DNA from: Begonia masoniana
Lineage: Eukaryota; Streptophyta; Magnoliopsida; Cucurbitales; Begoniaceae
Length of the DNA stretch: 64,000 bases
Assembly (NCBI GenBank): GCA_022432975.1
Contig: CM039511.1
Coordinates: 20,362,557 to 20,426,556, forward strand
Direction of reading: 5' to 3'
The notes beneath the pieces were generated by a model. The model was not told the origin of the DNA. It ran no database searches and worked only from the letters and a program-made list of their open reading frames with translations. The translations under genes were made by a program, and so were the position numbers. Numbering within the stretch: position 1 is the stretch's first letter; every line of letters starts with the position of its first letter. Positions 46,301 to 58,819 of this stretch are shown one piece after another.

Positions 46301-47198
46301 TATATCTTCAGTGCAACAGTTACTGAAAATTGGATGCAAGGGTTATTTAGCTAGTATAATTGATATACGAGGAAAGGATAAGCTGAAGCTCCAAGATGTT
46401 CCCCTAGTTCGAGATTTTCCTGAGGTGTTCTTGGAAGACTTGCCGGGGGTACCGCCTGATAGAGAGATAGAATTTGTGATTGATACCTACCCCGGGGCCT
46501 CACCGGTGTCTAAGAATCCTTACTGTATGGCACATGTTGAATTGAAGGAACTAAAAACTCAGTTGCAGGAACTGGTAGACAAGGGTTTCAGACACCTTAG
46601 TTGTTCGCCCTGGGGTGCGCCCGTCCTGTTTGTTAAGAAGAAAGATGGATCCCTTAGAATGTGCATTGACTATAGAGAATTGAATAAGTTGACCGTCAAG
46701 AATAAATATCTATTACCTCGAATTGATGATCTGTTTGACCAACTTTAAAGAGCCACAGTGTTTTCAAAAATTGACTTACGCTCGGGCTACTACCAGTTAA
46801 AAGTTAAGGCTGAGGATGTAACTAAGACCGCGTTCAAAACCCGTTATAGACATTATGAATTCCTCGTGATGTCGTTTGGATTGAAAAATGCGCCTGCAGC
46901 CTTCATGGACATGATGAACCGAGTGTTTCGAGAATATTTGGACAAATTTGTTATTGTGTTTATAGACGACATTCTGATTTATTCTCAAATTAAGGACGAA
47001 CATGCAGAACACCTGAAGATTGTTTTGGCCACCCTAGAACAACAACAGTTATATGCCAAATTTTCTGAGTGCGAGTTTTGGCTTGATAGAGTCAACTTTT
47101 TTGGTCACGTCATCTCTGCTGAGGGCATATCTATTGATCCAACAAAAATTCAAGCAGTAAAGGATTGGCCACAACCAAGGAACGCCTGCGAAGTCTGA
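46300..47198 (+). pseudogene. Reverse transcriptase of element G
   Basis: One frame, interrupted by a TAA at 46746-46748 and a TGA at 47196-47198, both consistent with C-to-T changes of CAA and CGA. Gypsy motifs are clear: [75 protein letters not shown], and the catalytic FIDD at 46959-46970, which is intact. It copies RNA to DNA. Many residues are conserved, so only the stops and frame breaks kill it. Confidence 0.93.
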
Positions 47199-47924
47199 AG
47201 TTTCCTTGGTTTGGTAGGTTATTATAGGAAGTTTATTAAGAGATTTTCAATGATAGTCAAACCCTTAACGAGTTTAACGAAGAAGAACATTAGGTACTCT
47301 TAGACAGGAGCATGTGAAGAGAGTTTCCAGACACTAAAACTGAAGTTAACGATAGCCCCTTTGTTGACACTCCCAGTTGAAGGAGGAAGGTTCAGTGTTT
47401 ATTGTGATGTATCCAAAGTTGGTCTGGGATGTGTGTTAATGCAAGAAGGTAAGGTTGTAGCGTATGCTTTCAGATAGTTAAAAAGTTATGAACAGAATTA
47501 CCCCACACACGACTTAGAATTGGCGGCTGTAGTTTTTACGTTAAAAATTTGGAGACACTATTTGTTTGGTCAGCAATGCGAGGTATTTTTTGACCATAAA
47601 AGTTTGAAATACCTCTTCACCCAGAAGGAATTAAAAATGAGACAAAAGCGTTGGCTTGAATTCGTTAAAGACTACGATTTTGAAATTAAGTATCACCCTA
47701 GCAAGGCCAATGCGGTTGCCGACGCATTAAGCAGGATGTCAATGACAATGCAGCCCGCTGTTTCAGCCATGTCTGTACCTTTGAAGATGGAAATTTGGAA
47801 GTTTGAATTGGAGATAATTCCTAAGTTGTCAGCCTTACTTTCGGATTTGACCATCCGGCCAACCATTTTGGATAGAATCAAGGAGGCCCATCTGAGTTCA
47901 GCCTTTCTGTGGATGGTATTCTGA
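47199..47924 (+). pseudogene. RNase H of element G
   Basis: Continues in the same frame after the TGA (SFLGLVGYYRKFIKRFS), with further TAG stops near 47298 and 47476. The gypsy RNase H text is clear: [47 protein letters not shown] and [12 protein letters not shown]. It removes RNA from the hybrid during cDNA synthesis. The frame is lost at about 47890, just before integrase. Confidence 0.9.
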
Positions 47925-48754
47925 AATTTAGAGACCGATGGTATGTCCCGAAAGATGAGGAGTTACGAAAATTGATTTTGGCTGAAGCACACTCGTCGTC
48001 CTTCTCAGTGCATCCAGGCAATACCAAGATGTACCGAGATTTGAAGTTGCTTTATTGGTGGCCAAATCTGAAGAGGAATGTTGCTGAGTATGTGGAGTCT
48101 TGTATGGTGTGCCAGCAAGTTAAGGCATAACATCAAAGACCGAGAGGTACTCTCTAGCCTCTACCGATTCCTGAATGGAAATGGGAAAATATAGCCATGG
48201 ACTTTGTGGTGGGATTATCAAAAACGACTAAAGGCCATGATAGTATTTGGGTCATTATTGACAGATTAACGAAATCAGCTCACTTCCTACCAGTAAAGAT
48301 GACTTATACGATGGACCAGTTTGCTGATTTGTATGTATAGAAGATCATTAGATTGCATGGGATTCCTGTCACGATTGTTTCGGATCGAGACCCCAGATTC
48401 ACCTCAAGGTTTTAGAAAAGTCTACAAGGCTCGATGGGTACGAAGTTAACCTTCAACAATGCTTTTCACCCTCAAACTGATGGACAATCTGAATGGATAA
48501 TTCAGATACTCGAGGATATGTTGAGGGCATGTGTACTGGAATTTCAAGCATCATGGAGCCGATACCTGCCTTTGGTTGAGTTCTCCTACAATAATAGTTA
48601 CTAGTCCACCATTGATATGGCTTCTTACAAGGCACTGTATGGCAGAAAATGTAGGTCGCCTTTATACTAGGATGAAGTTGGCAAAGCAAAACTATTAGGC
48701 CCTGAAATTGTACAACAAATGTCTGAGAAGATTGTTGTTATTAGAAATTGGATG
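47909..48754 (+). pseudogene. Integrase N-terminal and core domains of element G
   Basis: Starts after the frameshift with [20 protein letters not shown]. The HHCC domain (AHSSSFSVHPGNTKMYRDL, then CMVCQQVKA) ends at a TAA at 48128-48130. The core continues with MDFVVGLSKT, VSDRDPRFTS and a segment GQSEWIIQILEDML, and carries several TAG stops where CAG or TGG codons are expected. The region stops abruptly at 48755, where solo LTR K is inserted (duplicated GTAAC). Confidence 0.88.
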
Positions 48755-48759
48755 GTAAC

Positions 48760-48988
48760 TGTAACACCCGAGAATTTTCCTCAGTTTTATTAATCGAAAG
48801 AATTAGAGAGAAAATAATAAAAAGGTAAAGTAATTAAAAGTGAATAAATTGGTTGAACTAAAATGTTTATTAAATTAGGTTCGTGAAATTAAGCCGTGAG
48901 TTATAATTAAGAACGAGATTTAACGAAAGTCGAAATGGTTGGAAACACGGGAGGGCAAAACGGTAAATGAGGATTCGATTAATTAATG

Positions 48989-49023
<35 letters not shown>

Positions 49024-51042
49024 AAAATAATAATAAAATCAACAGAATAACCGAAGCTATTCTGTCGAGCCCGAGCGCGAGGGGAGAGGATAGGAGAGGG
49101 AGACGACGAGCGACGTCCCTCCTCCGACGAACACCGGCGACTCCGGCGTTCTTCGGCCAGACGACAACGATGAGAGGTCCGGCCTGTCTCCACGCACAAA
49201 TCGACGGTAAGACCCGGTTTTCTCCCTGTTTTCGGTTCGGTTGTGGCTGTGAGCAATGAGCTCGATTGAGCTCCGATCACCGGCCCTTTTTGGCTGCTCT
49301 CGGCGTCGTGTGGCCGAGCTTAAAGCCGGCGAAAGTCGCCGGGCAATGGAGTGCTCGGATTGAGCCAAAATCAGAGAACCCCTTTTCTCTGAGCTTCGGG
49401 TTTCTTGTTTGAAACCTTGATTTTTCGTTAGATTATGTTAATTGGATGTTAGGGTAGTTGATTGGTGAGGAATTGGATGAGAATTAATGAAAAACTAGAA
49501 AGGGAGAAATTTCGAGTTAAGGGGCAGTTCGGGTTTTGCCTGATTTGACCTAGCTACGGTCGTTTGTTTTGAAATTCCTTTTGACAGGTTAAAATAGGTT
49601 ATTAGAGGAGTACGTGGCCGCTGGAATCGTTCAATTCCGATAACCGACGCAAAAGTTACGCGCGTTCGAAGTTTCAGGTCGATTTTACCAAACCCGAATT
49701 AGTGGCCCGTTTAGTTAAGTTTTACTTTGATTAGGTTAGAAATAGTAGTTTGAGAGTAAATTGGTCAATGTGGGCTTAATTGTAATGAAGTTTGAATATT
49801 TGTCGTAGGTCGAGCCGTAGGCGGGCAGGTAACCGAGTAGCCCCAGCGAGTTACAAAAGACAGGTAAGTTCTCGTGATTCTTCTCTGGCCGATTGGCCTA
49901 CACCGTACGTCGACTGTCGTGTTGAGGAATTTTGGAGACGCACTTGTTTTATATTGCTTTGGTTGGGTAGCTAGGTTTATTTGTTTTATAGATTATGTTT
50001 TACAGTCTTTGATGGTATACATTATTGCTTGTTTACTTTAAGATATTGAACTGTTCACGCATCACTTGTTTTAAAGAAAAGCATGAAAATGAACTTCCTC
50101 ACAGAGTTTTAAAGATAATGTAAAGCATAGCATCGGCCGAAAGGCTTACTGGCCGAAAGGCGTATTGTTATCGGTCACGCGAGGTGGGGCTGAGGCACGG
50201 CTGTACGTGTTGTAAGCGTGCACCCCCCGCCTCTAGCTGGAAAGAGTAGTCCGCCCGCTGGATGAGCTATCTCCGGTTAGAGGGATAGGATCTCGGTGAC
50301 ACCTATCGTGCATTGCATAGTAAAGAAAATAAAGCATGATTTATCGAACTCATATGCACAGCATGCATTGCATTTACGTAAAGCTTGCTGAGATTTTTAT
50401 CCCATAGTGTGTTGTATGGTGTAGGTGATTACGAGGAAACAGGTGAGGATGAGATTCCTCCACCTGAGGAGTGACACAGTTGACGGATGATACTCGCAGC
50501 AGTGTGTTGGCGCAGTCGATGCTCAACCGACCCGTGGGGAAGTATGTATAGATTTTGGGGTTATTGAGATGTTTTAAACTGATAGTTGTATAGACATTTT
50601 AGGATGCTTGGTTCTGGTAGTTGATAGGTTTACTTTTGAGGTTTTAAACGTTATGGAAACCTGTTTTTATAAACTGTTTTGTGATTTTGAAACAGGAGGA
50701 TATGTTAAACTTTCAAACGGAACCACGCAGTTTATTTTCATGAAAATGTACTTTGTTATTGGGGTGGTATTTCGGAAGACGTATGAGTATCGGGTGTTCG
50801 ATGTTAAGTTAAAATGTGAAGTATATGTTTGTGGTATAGATAGAATTGTGTTAGTGAAATGGTAAGGTTGTATTTTGTAGGTTTGGGTACATATTGTTTA
50901 AATAATTATTTTGTAATTGCTTTAAACGTTTTATTCAATTGATTTTAAATTGTTTTCAAATTTTTTTCCGCATAAACGCTAAGGATAAAAGAAAAATAAT
51001 AATTTCGTACGGGAAATTAGGAATAGTATGAGGGTCGTGACA
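48760..51042 (+). mobile_element. Solo gypsy LTR K inserted in G integrase
   Basis: 2283 bp, from TGTAACACCCGAG to GGGTCGTGACA, flanked by GTAAC at 48755-48759 and 51043-51047. Putative exon 49809-49863 (acceptor CGTAG, donor ACAG/GTAAGTTC). Box 1 CCTACACCGTAC is at 49897-49908 and box 2 GTATGGTGTAGG at 50414-50425; all 12 positions pair with one G-U. The first half (to about 49800) resembles the LTR of B. The second half (from about 49865) resembles solo LTR C and the LTR of D, for example GGCCGATTGGCCTACACCGT and CACGCGAGGTGGGGCTGAGG. An ATT microsatellite is at 48990-49021. Confidence 0.92.
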
Positions 51043-51525
51043 GTAACCGCACAAAATCGACAGAAGAGTTATGCAGATCATAGAAGAAGGGACCTTGAGT
51101 TTGCTGTCGGTGATGAAGTCTTCCTCAAAATTTCTCCGTTTAGAGGAGTCATAAGGTTTGGAAGGAGAGGGAAACTCAACCCACGGTTCGTTGGGCCATT
51201 TTCCATCTTGGCAAGGATTGGAAATACTGCATACAGGTTGCTACTACCTTCCTCTATGGACGGAGTCCACAATGTCTTTCACGTATCAATGTTGAGGAAA
51301 TGCATACGTGATCCGACACATGTTTTAGAACCGGTGGACATTGAAATTCAACCAACCTTAGCATATGAAGAGAAACCTGTGCGAATTCTCGATTCTTCAG
51401 TTAAGATGTTACAGAACAAAGAAGTTTCATTGGTTAAGGTGTTATGGAGAAATAACAACATCGAGGAAGCCACTTGGGAGAGACGACAAGATATGATGGA
51501 CAAGTATCCAGAACTATTCGTTTAA
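51043..51525 (+). pseudogene. Integrase C-terminal part and chromodomain of element G
   Basis: Continues the integrase after the K insertion: QNRQKSYADHRRRDLEF, then GDEVFLKISPFRGVIRFG, the GPY/F module with intact GPF (RFVGPFSILARIG), HNVFHVSMLRKC, and a chromodomain (VKVLWRNNNIEEATWERR). It ends in a TAA after PELFV. This part has no internal stop. It would bind chromatin and steer insertion. It is separated from the catalytic core by 2.3 kb of LTR. Confidence 0.93.
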
Positions 51526-51550
51526 GCAATTTTGAGGACAAAAATTTTGT

Positions 51551-51565
51551 TTAAAGAGGGTAGAA
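51551..51565 (+). other. Polypurine tract of element G
   Basis: TTAAAGAGGGTAGAA directly before the LTR start TGTAACAACC at 51566. Confidence 0.88.
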
Positions 51566-53956
51566 TGTAACAACCAGCACTTTGATTGGGTATTTTATCC
51601 CGTGGTTATTTATGGTGTGGTTTATGGGATAAGGAGATTACAAAAGAAAAGTAGGTTTAATGGCAAGATTTGTAATTAAAGTGATTTGGATCGATATAAA
51701 TAGAAAAAGGAAGGTCTAAAACCTCATTTAAACCCAACATGTAGCCGACTTTCCTCTCCTGGCGATTTCCTCCTTCGGCAACCGATTTCTTCCTCCTCTT
51801 TCTTCGACGATTCAAAGCTCAGGTAAGGTTTAGAAGATTCATTCATTTAGTCTTCGATTTAGGAATGGTTATTGGTTAATGTCTGAAGATTGAGAATCGG
51901 TCGATGCCAGATTCATAGCTATATCTTCGAGTTCCCTTATTTAATGGCATTGAGGATAGAATTCTGATGTTGTCGATGTTTAGACTATGAGAGATTTGAT
52001 GTTAGTATGAATCTGGTAGTTTAGACGCTAATGCCATTAATGTTAATGAAGGTTAAGCTCTGCACACTAGGTGCTCAGCGAAATACCTTAGAGGTTTAAG
52101 CTAGATTCTAGGATGATTTCTTTAGCTAAGATTTTACCAGCTCTGAGTTAGATTATTCAGAATATATTTAACATTGAAGTATGAAATGTCTTAGGTGGAG
52201 AAGGATTCAAGTGAAGCCACGGCATAGCTAAGGAGTCCAGGTAAGTGAGTGTGTTAGGATTTCGGCCATTAAGGCCCTACATCACGAGGATGTTAGGAAG
52301 ATCTTAAGGATAATACCCTGATGTTCATGACCTGTACCATGATATATGCTGAATGTCTGAGTTTTTCTTTGGTGTGAAGTTCTGTTACGCATACATAATC
52401 CATGCATCATGATTTATCTTCCAAGTATACAAAAATGTTTTATGTGCATGTTTCTTTTATGAATAAGATAAGAATATGAAATGTATGCAAGTATGATTAA
52501 GTGAGGGTTGAGGTGGTTTGGCCAAGTCACTGTCCAGAAATGGACCAAGGTTTCTGCCTGAAGGGCCAAGTACATGCACTCTGCCTGCCCACCAGCACGA
52601 TCCCCTCCTTAATCCATGTTATGTGAACGATGAACAAGAATATGATTCCCACGATATGATTAAGAATACGAACATGTATATGACTCCCATGATTTGAATA
52701 AAGAACCTGAACATGATTTTATTGAGTATGCATTCATGAGTATTTATGTGAATGTTGCACTCCTTACTAAGCATTAGGCTTATAATTTGAATCTTATGAT
52801 GTAGGTGACGAAGTTGAAGGTGAGGAATTCAATCCAAGTGATAACGTCTAAGAAGGTTGCTGGATGGTACTCGTGGAGGGAAATTTGTGGCTGGGAAGCG
52901 ATTTGGCCTGAGGTGCTCTTAGTTTGTCATGATATAAGACAATGAAGTGAAAGTTTAAGTAGAAAAGAATTTTAATATCTATGAGCTATAAGGGATTTTA
53001 GGATTTAAGGATTTTCAACTGTTTTCTTAAGTTTTCCGCTATGCACATTATGTTTCTTTTATGAGAAAAATGGTTTTTATATGAAATGAGATGTGAGAGT
53101 ATTTATAGAGTCAGTTGCAGAGAGTTAGCCGAACGTTCGCCAGGGAGGCGATTGATCGGTTGTCTATGTGTTCTGTTTTGTAAGTAAAAACAGTCGTCCA
53201 AAGTTATGAATGAGTCATCGTCCATAGTTGAGGTAAGATTTGATAAGTGAAAACATTCGTCCATTTCGGTAAGCAAAAACAGTCGTCCAAAACAGTCGTC
53301 CAAAGTTGTCGTCTAAAGTTGTCGTCCAAAATTGGGAGTGTTGAAGTCACGTGGATTGTGACGATAAAGTCACGTGGTCCGTGGACGACAAATTTAAATA
53401 AGTCCATGGACGTTGATCCATGGACGATAAGTCCATGTAACTTGTGAGTAAGTGGTCACGTGGACTGTGACGATAAAGTCACGTGGTCCGTGGACGACAA
53501 ATTTAAGTAAGTCCATGAACGTTGATCCGTGGACGATAAGTCCATGTAACCCGTGAGTAAGTGGTCACGTGGACTGTGACGATAAAGTCACGTGGTCCGT
53601 GGACGACAAATTTAAGTAAGTCCATGGACGTTGGTCTGTGTACAATGAAACCACTTGAACAGAGAGCGATAACGTTCATCAGTCAGTGGGCAAAAATGTC
53701 AAAGTAGTCCGTGGACAATTAAGTCGATCGATCTTGTGGACAAGATTATTACCCGGTTTATGTCATCCAACTCTGTGGGTGAGTATGCTGTCTGATATAT
53801 GAATGAGTCGAGTTCTGAGAATTTAAGGGTTTTAATTGGTTGTTCTTTTAAACGTCCACGAGTTTTATTTTAAAAAAAAATACAAGTAGTTGTTCCATGA
53901 CATAAAATGATTAAGTTTAAGTTAAGAATATGTCGCGACCTACTAGGGTTGTGACA
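51566..53956 (+). repeat. 3' LTR of element G
   Basis: 2391 bp, matching 41845-44251 with about 3 % difference in the sampled part and fewer GTCGTCCAAAG words. TATAAATA is at 51695-51702, the putative exon at 52195-52240, box 1 at 52276-52284 and box 2 at 52797-52805. It is followed by GTCAT. Confidence 0.93.
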
Positions 53957-54120
53957 GTCATGATCTGTCACCTATGTCTCATTGCATATTTTACCTTGCC
54001 TTGGTTTTTACTGTCTCGGTGAATTTCCCACGCTATCTGAAAAATAGAGATATTCCACATAATGAGTCATTGACCCAGTAAATAAATCTAGCAACTAGAA
54101 TAGTTAGTCCAAACCATATC

Positions 54121-54735
54121 CACACTATCTAGGCCCATACACCATCATCCACCTATCATTGATTATTTTGAAATCAACTCAAATCAATTATGTTTTGATT
54201 TGAAATACATGTCATTTATATAAAAATGCATGTAGGTTTGTAATTCGAATCGTTTAAAATCCATCAACCACGATTTAAAACTCATTTCAATGATTAAATC
54301 AATATAATGTAATTTCAAGAAAATCTGGCCACACTATCCAGGCCCATACACCATCCTCCATCTATCATTGATTATTTTGAAATCAACTTAAATCAATTAT
54401 ATTTTGATTTGAAATACATGTCATTTATATAAAAATACATGTAGGTTCATAATTCGAACTGTTTAAAATCCAACAACCACGGTTTAAAATTCATTTCAAT
54501 GATTAAATCAATATAATGTAATTTCAAGAAAATCTGGCCACACTATCCAGGCTTATACATCCTCTACCTATCATTGATTATTTTCAAATCAATTTAAATC
54601 AATTATGTTTTAATTTGAAATCCATGTCATGTATATAAAAATGCATGTAGGTTCGTAATTCAAATCGTTTAAAATCCATCAATCACGGTTTAAAACTCAT
54701 TTCAATGATTAAATCAATATAATGCAATTTCAAAG
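54121..54735. repeat. Three 209-bp tandem repeats
   Basis: Units start at 54121, 54330 and 54539, each opening CACACTATC.AGGC and containing ATCATTGATTATTTT and AAATCAATATAATG. The third ends at about 54735. AT-rich and non-coding, in segment H. Confidence 0.9.
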
Positions 54736-57244
54736 AAAATATGCATTATTTAAATACACGATTTAAAAATCATTCTCCACAAATAGATAAATCCAATGCA
54801 TTATAGGAAATATGCTCGATTTAAAATCATCTTTTTTTAAAATATCCAATATCATTTTTAACATTCAAATTAAAATGAAAAAAATACAATCCACTCTAAA
54901 GTGACTCATATGACCGTAATCCACAACTACAGTTCCCGAAATTTCTCAAGTAGGGCTGTAGAACCTCTCTTATCTTATTCTTCTCGAGAATTTAGGGATT
55001 TTCAACCCAATGAGGATGTTTCGTGTAAGGTGTTAGTGATTTTCTACACCCTAACGCAAGTGCACGTGTCGCTAACAAAGTAATAGAGTAAATAAAAGTC
55101 TATTCCACGAGGATATTCTTAACTAAATCTAATTTTCTATAAAATTCTATAAAAATAAAATTGAAAATACTGAAAATGAATGAGTGACAAGGAATGATAA
55201 AATAAAATTACTCAAAATTAATAAAGACTCAATTTGAAATGAATTAAGAAAATAAATATAGTAAAAGCCTTGGTTAAGGTTGATTTCTTCATTACATCTA
55301 ATTTACTATCGATGCTACAGGAATGCTACAACATTTTCTACAGAACAACAAGAATGAATAATTTCTAGGGTTCTATCGAATTGCCTTGTTAAATTCGTTT
55401 CAGAATTTCTTTTCGACTTTGAAAAGACAAAACTTAATATAAACTTTCTTGTAATCCTATTCTCAATACCAAATAAATTAATGTTAGCGACTTTGCAACA
55501 ATTTTAATTTATTTAATCAGTCATACATTTTACAATTCCTATTTACCTATGATACAATAGAAACATGTGACATCAAATCTGCCTATCAACACAATTCAAA
55601 TTAAGCAATAAAAATCATTAGAAATTGTTCGGTGAAAAATACGTAACATTCATAGATCAAAATAAAAACATATAATGAGTAATTTCTCTCCTAACCAAGA
55701 TTAAAAAGATCTAGCCTAAAATCATTATAAAACAATCCAAAGTAAAAATATTCATCAAAAGAAATAAAATAAAAAGTAGAAGGCGAGAAGTTGAAATCAA
55801 ATCTGGACGCATGCAGAATCGCCCTCTAGGTCTTCGTCCCTAGGGTGGCATCCTTCAAGTTTCGTATTCGTCGTGAGTTTTCGTCCTCCAGTAGTGGTCT
55901 CTCTCTTCAGTCTTGCATGAGGGTTTTGCCTTCCCTTGTCTTTGTCCCAGGTTTGTTTCCCCCACCAATCTTCCTCCTTGCCTATGGTACGTCTTCTTCC
56001 CTCATCTTCTGCGCCCTCTTTTTTTTCTGTTATTTTTCTCCATATTTTTTATTAATCCACATCATCTCTTCCTTCAATCTAGGAAATTTTTCAATGTTTG
56101 CTTCTTCTCTTTTAGTAATTTAAATAATGCAATCAAATCTTCTCTGATTCTGTGGGATCTCCAGCCTCTCTTTGTGGTCATTCAAATAAAGAAATCATAT
56201 TCTTTTCTAATAATGTGGTCAAAGATAACAACCAACAATTCAAATTAGTGCTAAATATATAATATATTTGAAAATATGCATAAAAATCATTAATTTCCTA
56301 AAATCTTTCCATACTTAGTAACATATAGAAATTTCTATAATTTTGATCCACATTTTTTATATTCACTCAAATCACACGAGTTTTATTAAATAAAAATAAT
56401 ATAAAATAACTCTAATTTAAGAGTTATCCTAAGGCTCCCAATAATTTTCATAGTCATATTCATTACACATGAAGAGACAAGTTCAGTCCAATGTGTTCTA
56501 TTACCACGGCTTCTAACTTCCTCATTCATGAAGAGGCAAGTCCAGTCCAATGGGTTATTATGTTATCACGAATTCCAACTTCTTTCTTCTTAAATGCATG
56601 CTTTAAAACAGTTATAAAGCAATGATATACATGTTTAAAATGATGCAACTCAACTCATCCATGCAACTGATAATTGAAATCAATATGCTCAATTTAATGA
56701 AAATTGTCGTTTTCGAATTTCTTTATTTTCATATTTCTTAAAAATCATAAATATACAATTCAATTACTTCACAAAACTGAAATTAAACCATTCAATAAAA
56801 ATTAAATTTAAACAAACTTAACAATTTAATATAAACAATCGGTTTTAAAATTCTTTGTTTTAGCATTTCAATAAAACTGAAAATAAGCGATTTTCACAAT
56901 TTATTATTCGTTTTTCATAAAAATGATATCAAATCCTCACTTCAACATAACCAATCTCAACCAAATCTCAATCAAATCTATCCTATCAAGATCCAAGACA
57001 ATAATTAAAATTATCTCTACCTATTAAGGCAATAAAGTCTAATCTCACTATTATAATCGTTAGAGATATTTACCGTATGTTGGTTTCTCTATTTTTCCTC
57101 GAAATCTCTACCGAACTTTAGGATTTTTCTCCCAAAACGTTGCTCTCACTGAGCTGAACAACTTTTCCTAAAGGACGGATCAACGAATCTCACTTTTTCT
57201 TTTCCTTTTCTCCTCATTTCCCCCATGGTTTTCTTCTATGATTT

Positions 57245-57245
<1 letters not shown>

Positions 57246-57288
<43 letters not shown>
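57246..57288. repeat. CT microsatellite
   Basis: About 20 copies of CT near the right part of segment H, in a T/C-rich stretch like the one at the leader start of solo LTR J. Confidence 0.95.
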
Positions 57289-57291
<3 letters not shown>

Positions 57292-58373
57292 TCACATAGA
57301 AACCACAAAACACTGCCACCTTCCTTTTGAAATAGTGCATCATGCTTAATTTACATAAAAACCATATTTTATCTAATAAAAATACAATTTTGCCCCTTTA
57401 CTTCTTGATTATTTACCACCCAACCACACTTAATTAATCCTGAATCATAATTAACTTTAATCTAATCCAAATTGTGTTAATTTTAATCTTTTCATAATTA
57501 GATTAATTATAATCTAATTTTCTTAATTTATAAAAATCTAAAATTGTATTAATTTTTATTCTTAAAATTTCAAACCATTACAATATTATTATTATTTTTA
57601 TTATCGATCATATGGGTTGCTTCGTAGATGACTATTGTTCACCAACAACCTGGATAACAGGGCTGGATCTTCGGATCACACTTTCCTTGATTCTTCTTTC
57701 TGACTCATGAGGTGCTGTTGGACTCCGGTTGCCGCCTTTTTTGTGTTAGTGCGCTGAAATGGTCCTTGAACAACTCTCCTTTTTCACTAAGATGATTTTC
57801 AAGTGAATTGTACGATGATAGTCTATTTTCATATAGTCGTCTATGTATACAACAAATTAATGTCTTATCAGCGGCCCGTGGGGCCAGTTTTTTGTAAAAC
57901 ATTGAAAATGAGTTTTCATAAGACGATGATTTGAAAAGTATTTCTTATATCCTCATGTTTTGAAAGAAAAGGTAAAAGAAGTTTTACATGCATTTAATGT
58001 AGAATTTCTACTGAGTTAGTCACTCACCCCAACGACCACTTCCTTTTTCCAAGAAAGAACAAGAATAGTGAGTACCTGGAGCTTGAGAGCATTTCTCTTT
58101 ATTTCTTTCTGCATTTGAGTGTTTAATATTCCCTGGTGAGGACTTATCTTAGTATTGAGTCTGTATAAGATTAAATGTTGGGATTTGATTAGTTAGACCT
58201 TATTAACTGCTATTTCTTTTATCGCATTATTATATCTATAGTCACTATGTGGATCTTGACTTTTGATAAGTCTTCCACGACAAACTAAGCTTTGGACTGG
58301 GTGATCGGGTCCTCTTCGAGGATAGGGTCGACCGACCTAGCTTTTCTGTTAGGCCCGCCTCAGGGTCGTGACA

Positions 58374-58741
58374 CCTATCTTTCGTTGGTCGTACATTCAA
58401 GACTCATATGGTCGGGCAAGAACAATAGTAGCGGAGAATGAAATTGGATTATATGTTTGTGCATCAATTCGTACTGCCTCTTTTAATCACCCAATTTGTT
58501 GTTTTTCGGATAAATGGCTAGTTTGATGTAACAAACAATCAAACTTCATTTGATAATCACACATGCTTCCTAATTATTTCAGCTTGGTTAGATTCTTGAA
58601 AAAGTTTTGGTATTTTGAAATGTCGTAATGTAAATAAAACTCTTACTTAAAAACTTCTCAATTGACACATTCTCGTCGATTTTTGAAATGTTGATACCAC
58701 AATTGAACACCACCATCCAAGTAGTAACTTTCCATGAGAAG
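58374..58741. other. Spacer between H and J
   Basis: About 370 bp of AT-rich sequence. No gene, repeat or element end is recognised. Confidence 0.5.
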
Positions 58742-58811
58742 TTTTTTGTAACACCCGAATTTTTTGTATCATGTAGTTGTCCCTAAAATTCTTTGTACAA
58801 AAGAAACTTAC

Positions 58812-58819
58812 TATAAATA
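58812..58819 (+). promoter_or_regulatory. TATA box of solo LTR J
   Basis: TATAAATA, only 65 bp inside the LTR, so U3 would be very short. Confidence 0.5.

Larger units (their letters stand above)
41845..53956 (+). mobile_element. Full-length Ty3/gypsy chromovirus G, defective
   Basis: LTRs at 41845-44251 and 51566-53956, flanked by GTCAT at 41840-41844 and 53957-53961. It has a primer site at 44256-44267, gag-pol from 44415 to 51525 and a polypurine tract at 51551-51565. The domain order (Gag, protease, reverse transcriptase, RNase H, integrase, chromodomain) is that of chromoviruses, probably the Tekay/Del lineage. The LTRs differ by about 3 % in the part compared by eye. The coding region carries many premature stops, at least one frameshift, a duplicated Gag domain and the insertion of solo LTR K, so it is dead. 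Confidence 0.95.
41491..58373. mobile_element. LTR-like segment H, split by element G
   Basis: Begins TGTCAGGACCC at 41491 and ends GGGTCGTGACA at 58373, with TG..CA termini of LTR style. Without G, about 4.8 kb remains (41491-41844 and 53962-58373). It holds no polyprotein. The flanks (GTATT and CCTAT) do not match, so the ends are not proven and H may be two elements. Inside are a 209-bp tandem array (54121-54735), a two-copy repeat of about 59 bp at 56468-56592, and a CT microsatellite. The stretch from about 55020 to 55800 (ACGCAAGTGCACGTGTCG) is of a kind I recall as a common plant repeat but cannot classify. Confidence 0.45.

Noticed and set aside
49020..49368. Minus-strand frames of 86-103 codons near the start of solo LTR K
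   Set aside because: They are antisense to the GC-rich leader start of the LTR and absent as a protein family.
41491..58373. Target-site duplication for segment H
   Set aside because: The flanks GTATT and CCTAT do not match, so H is kept only as an LTR-like segment with low confidence.
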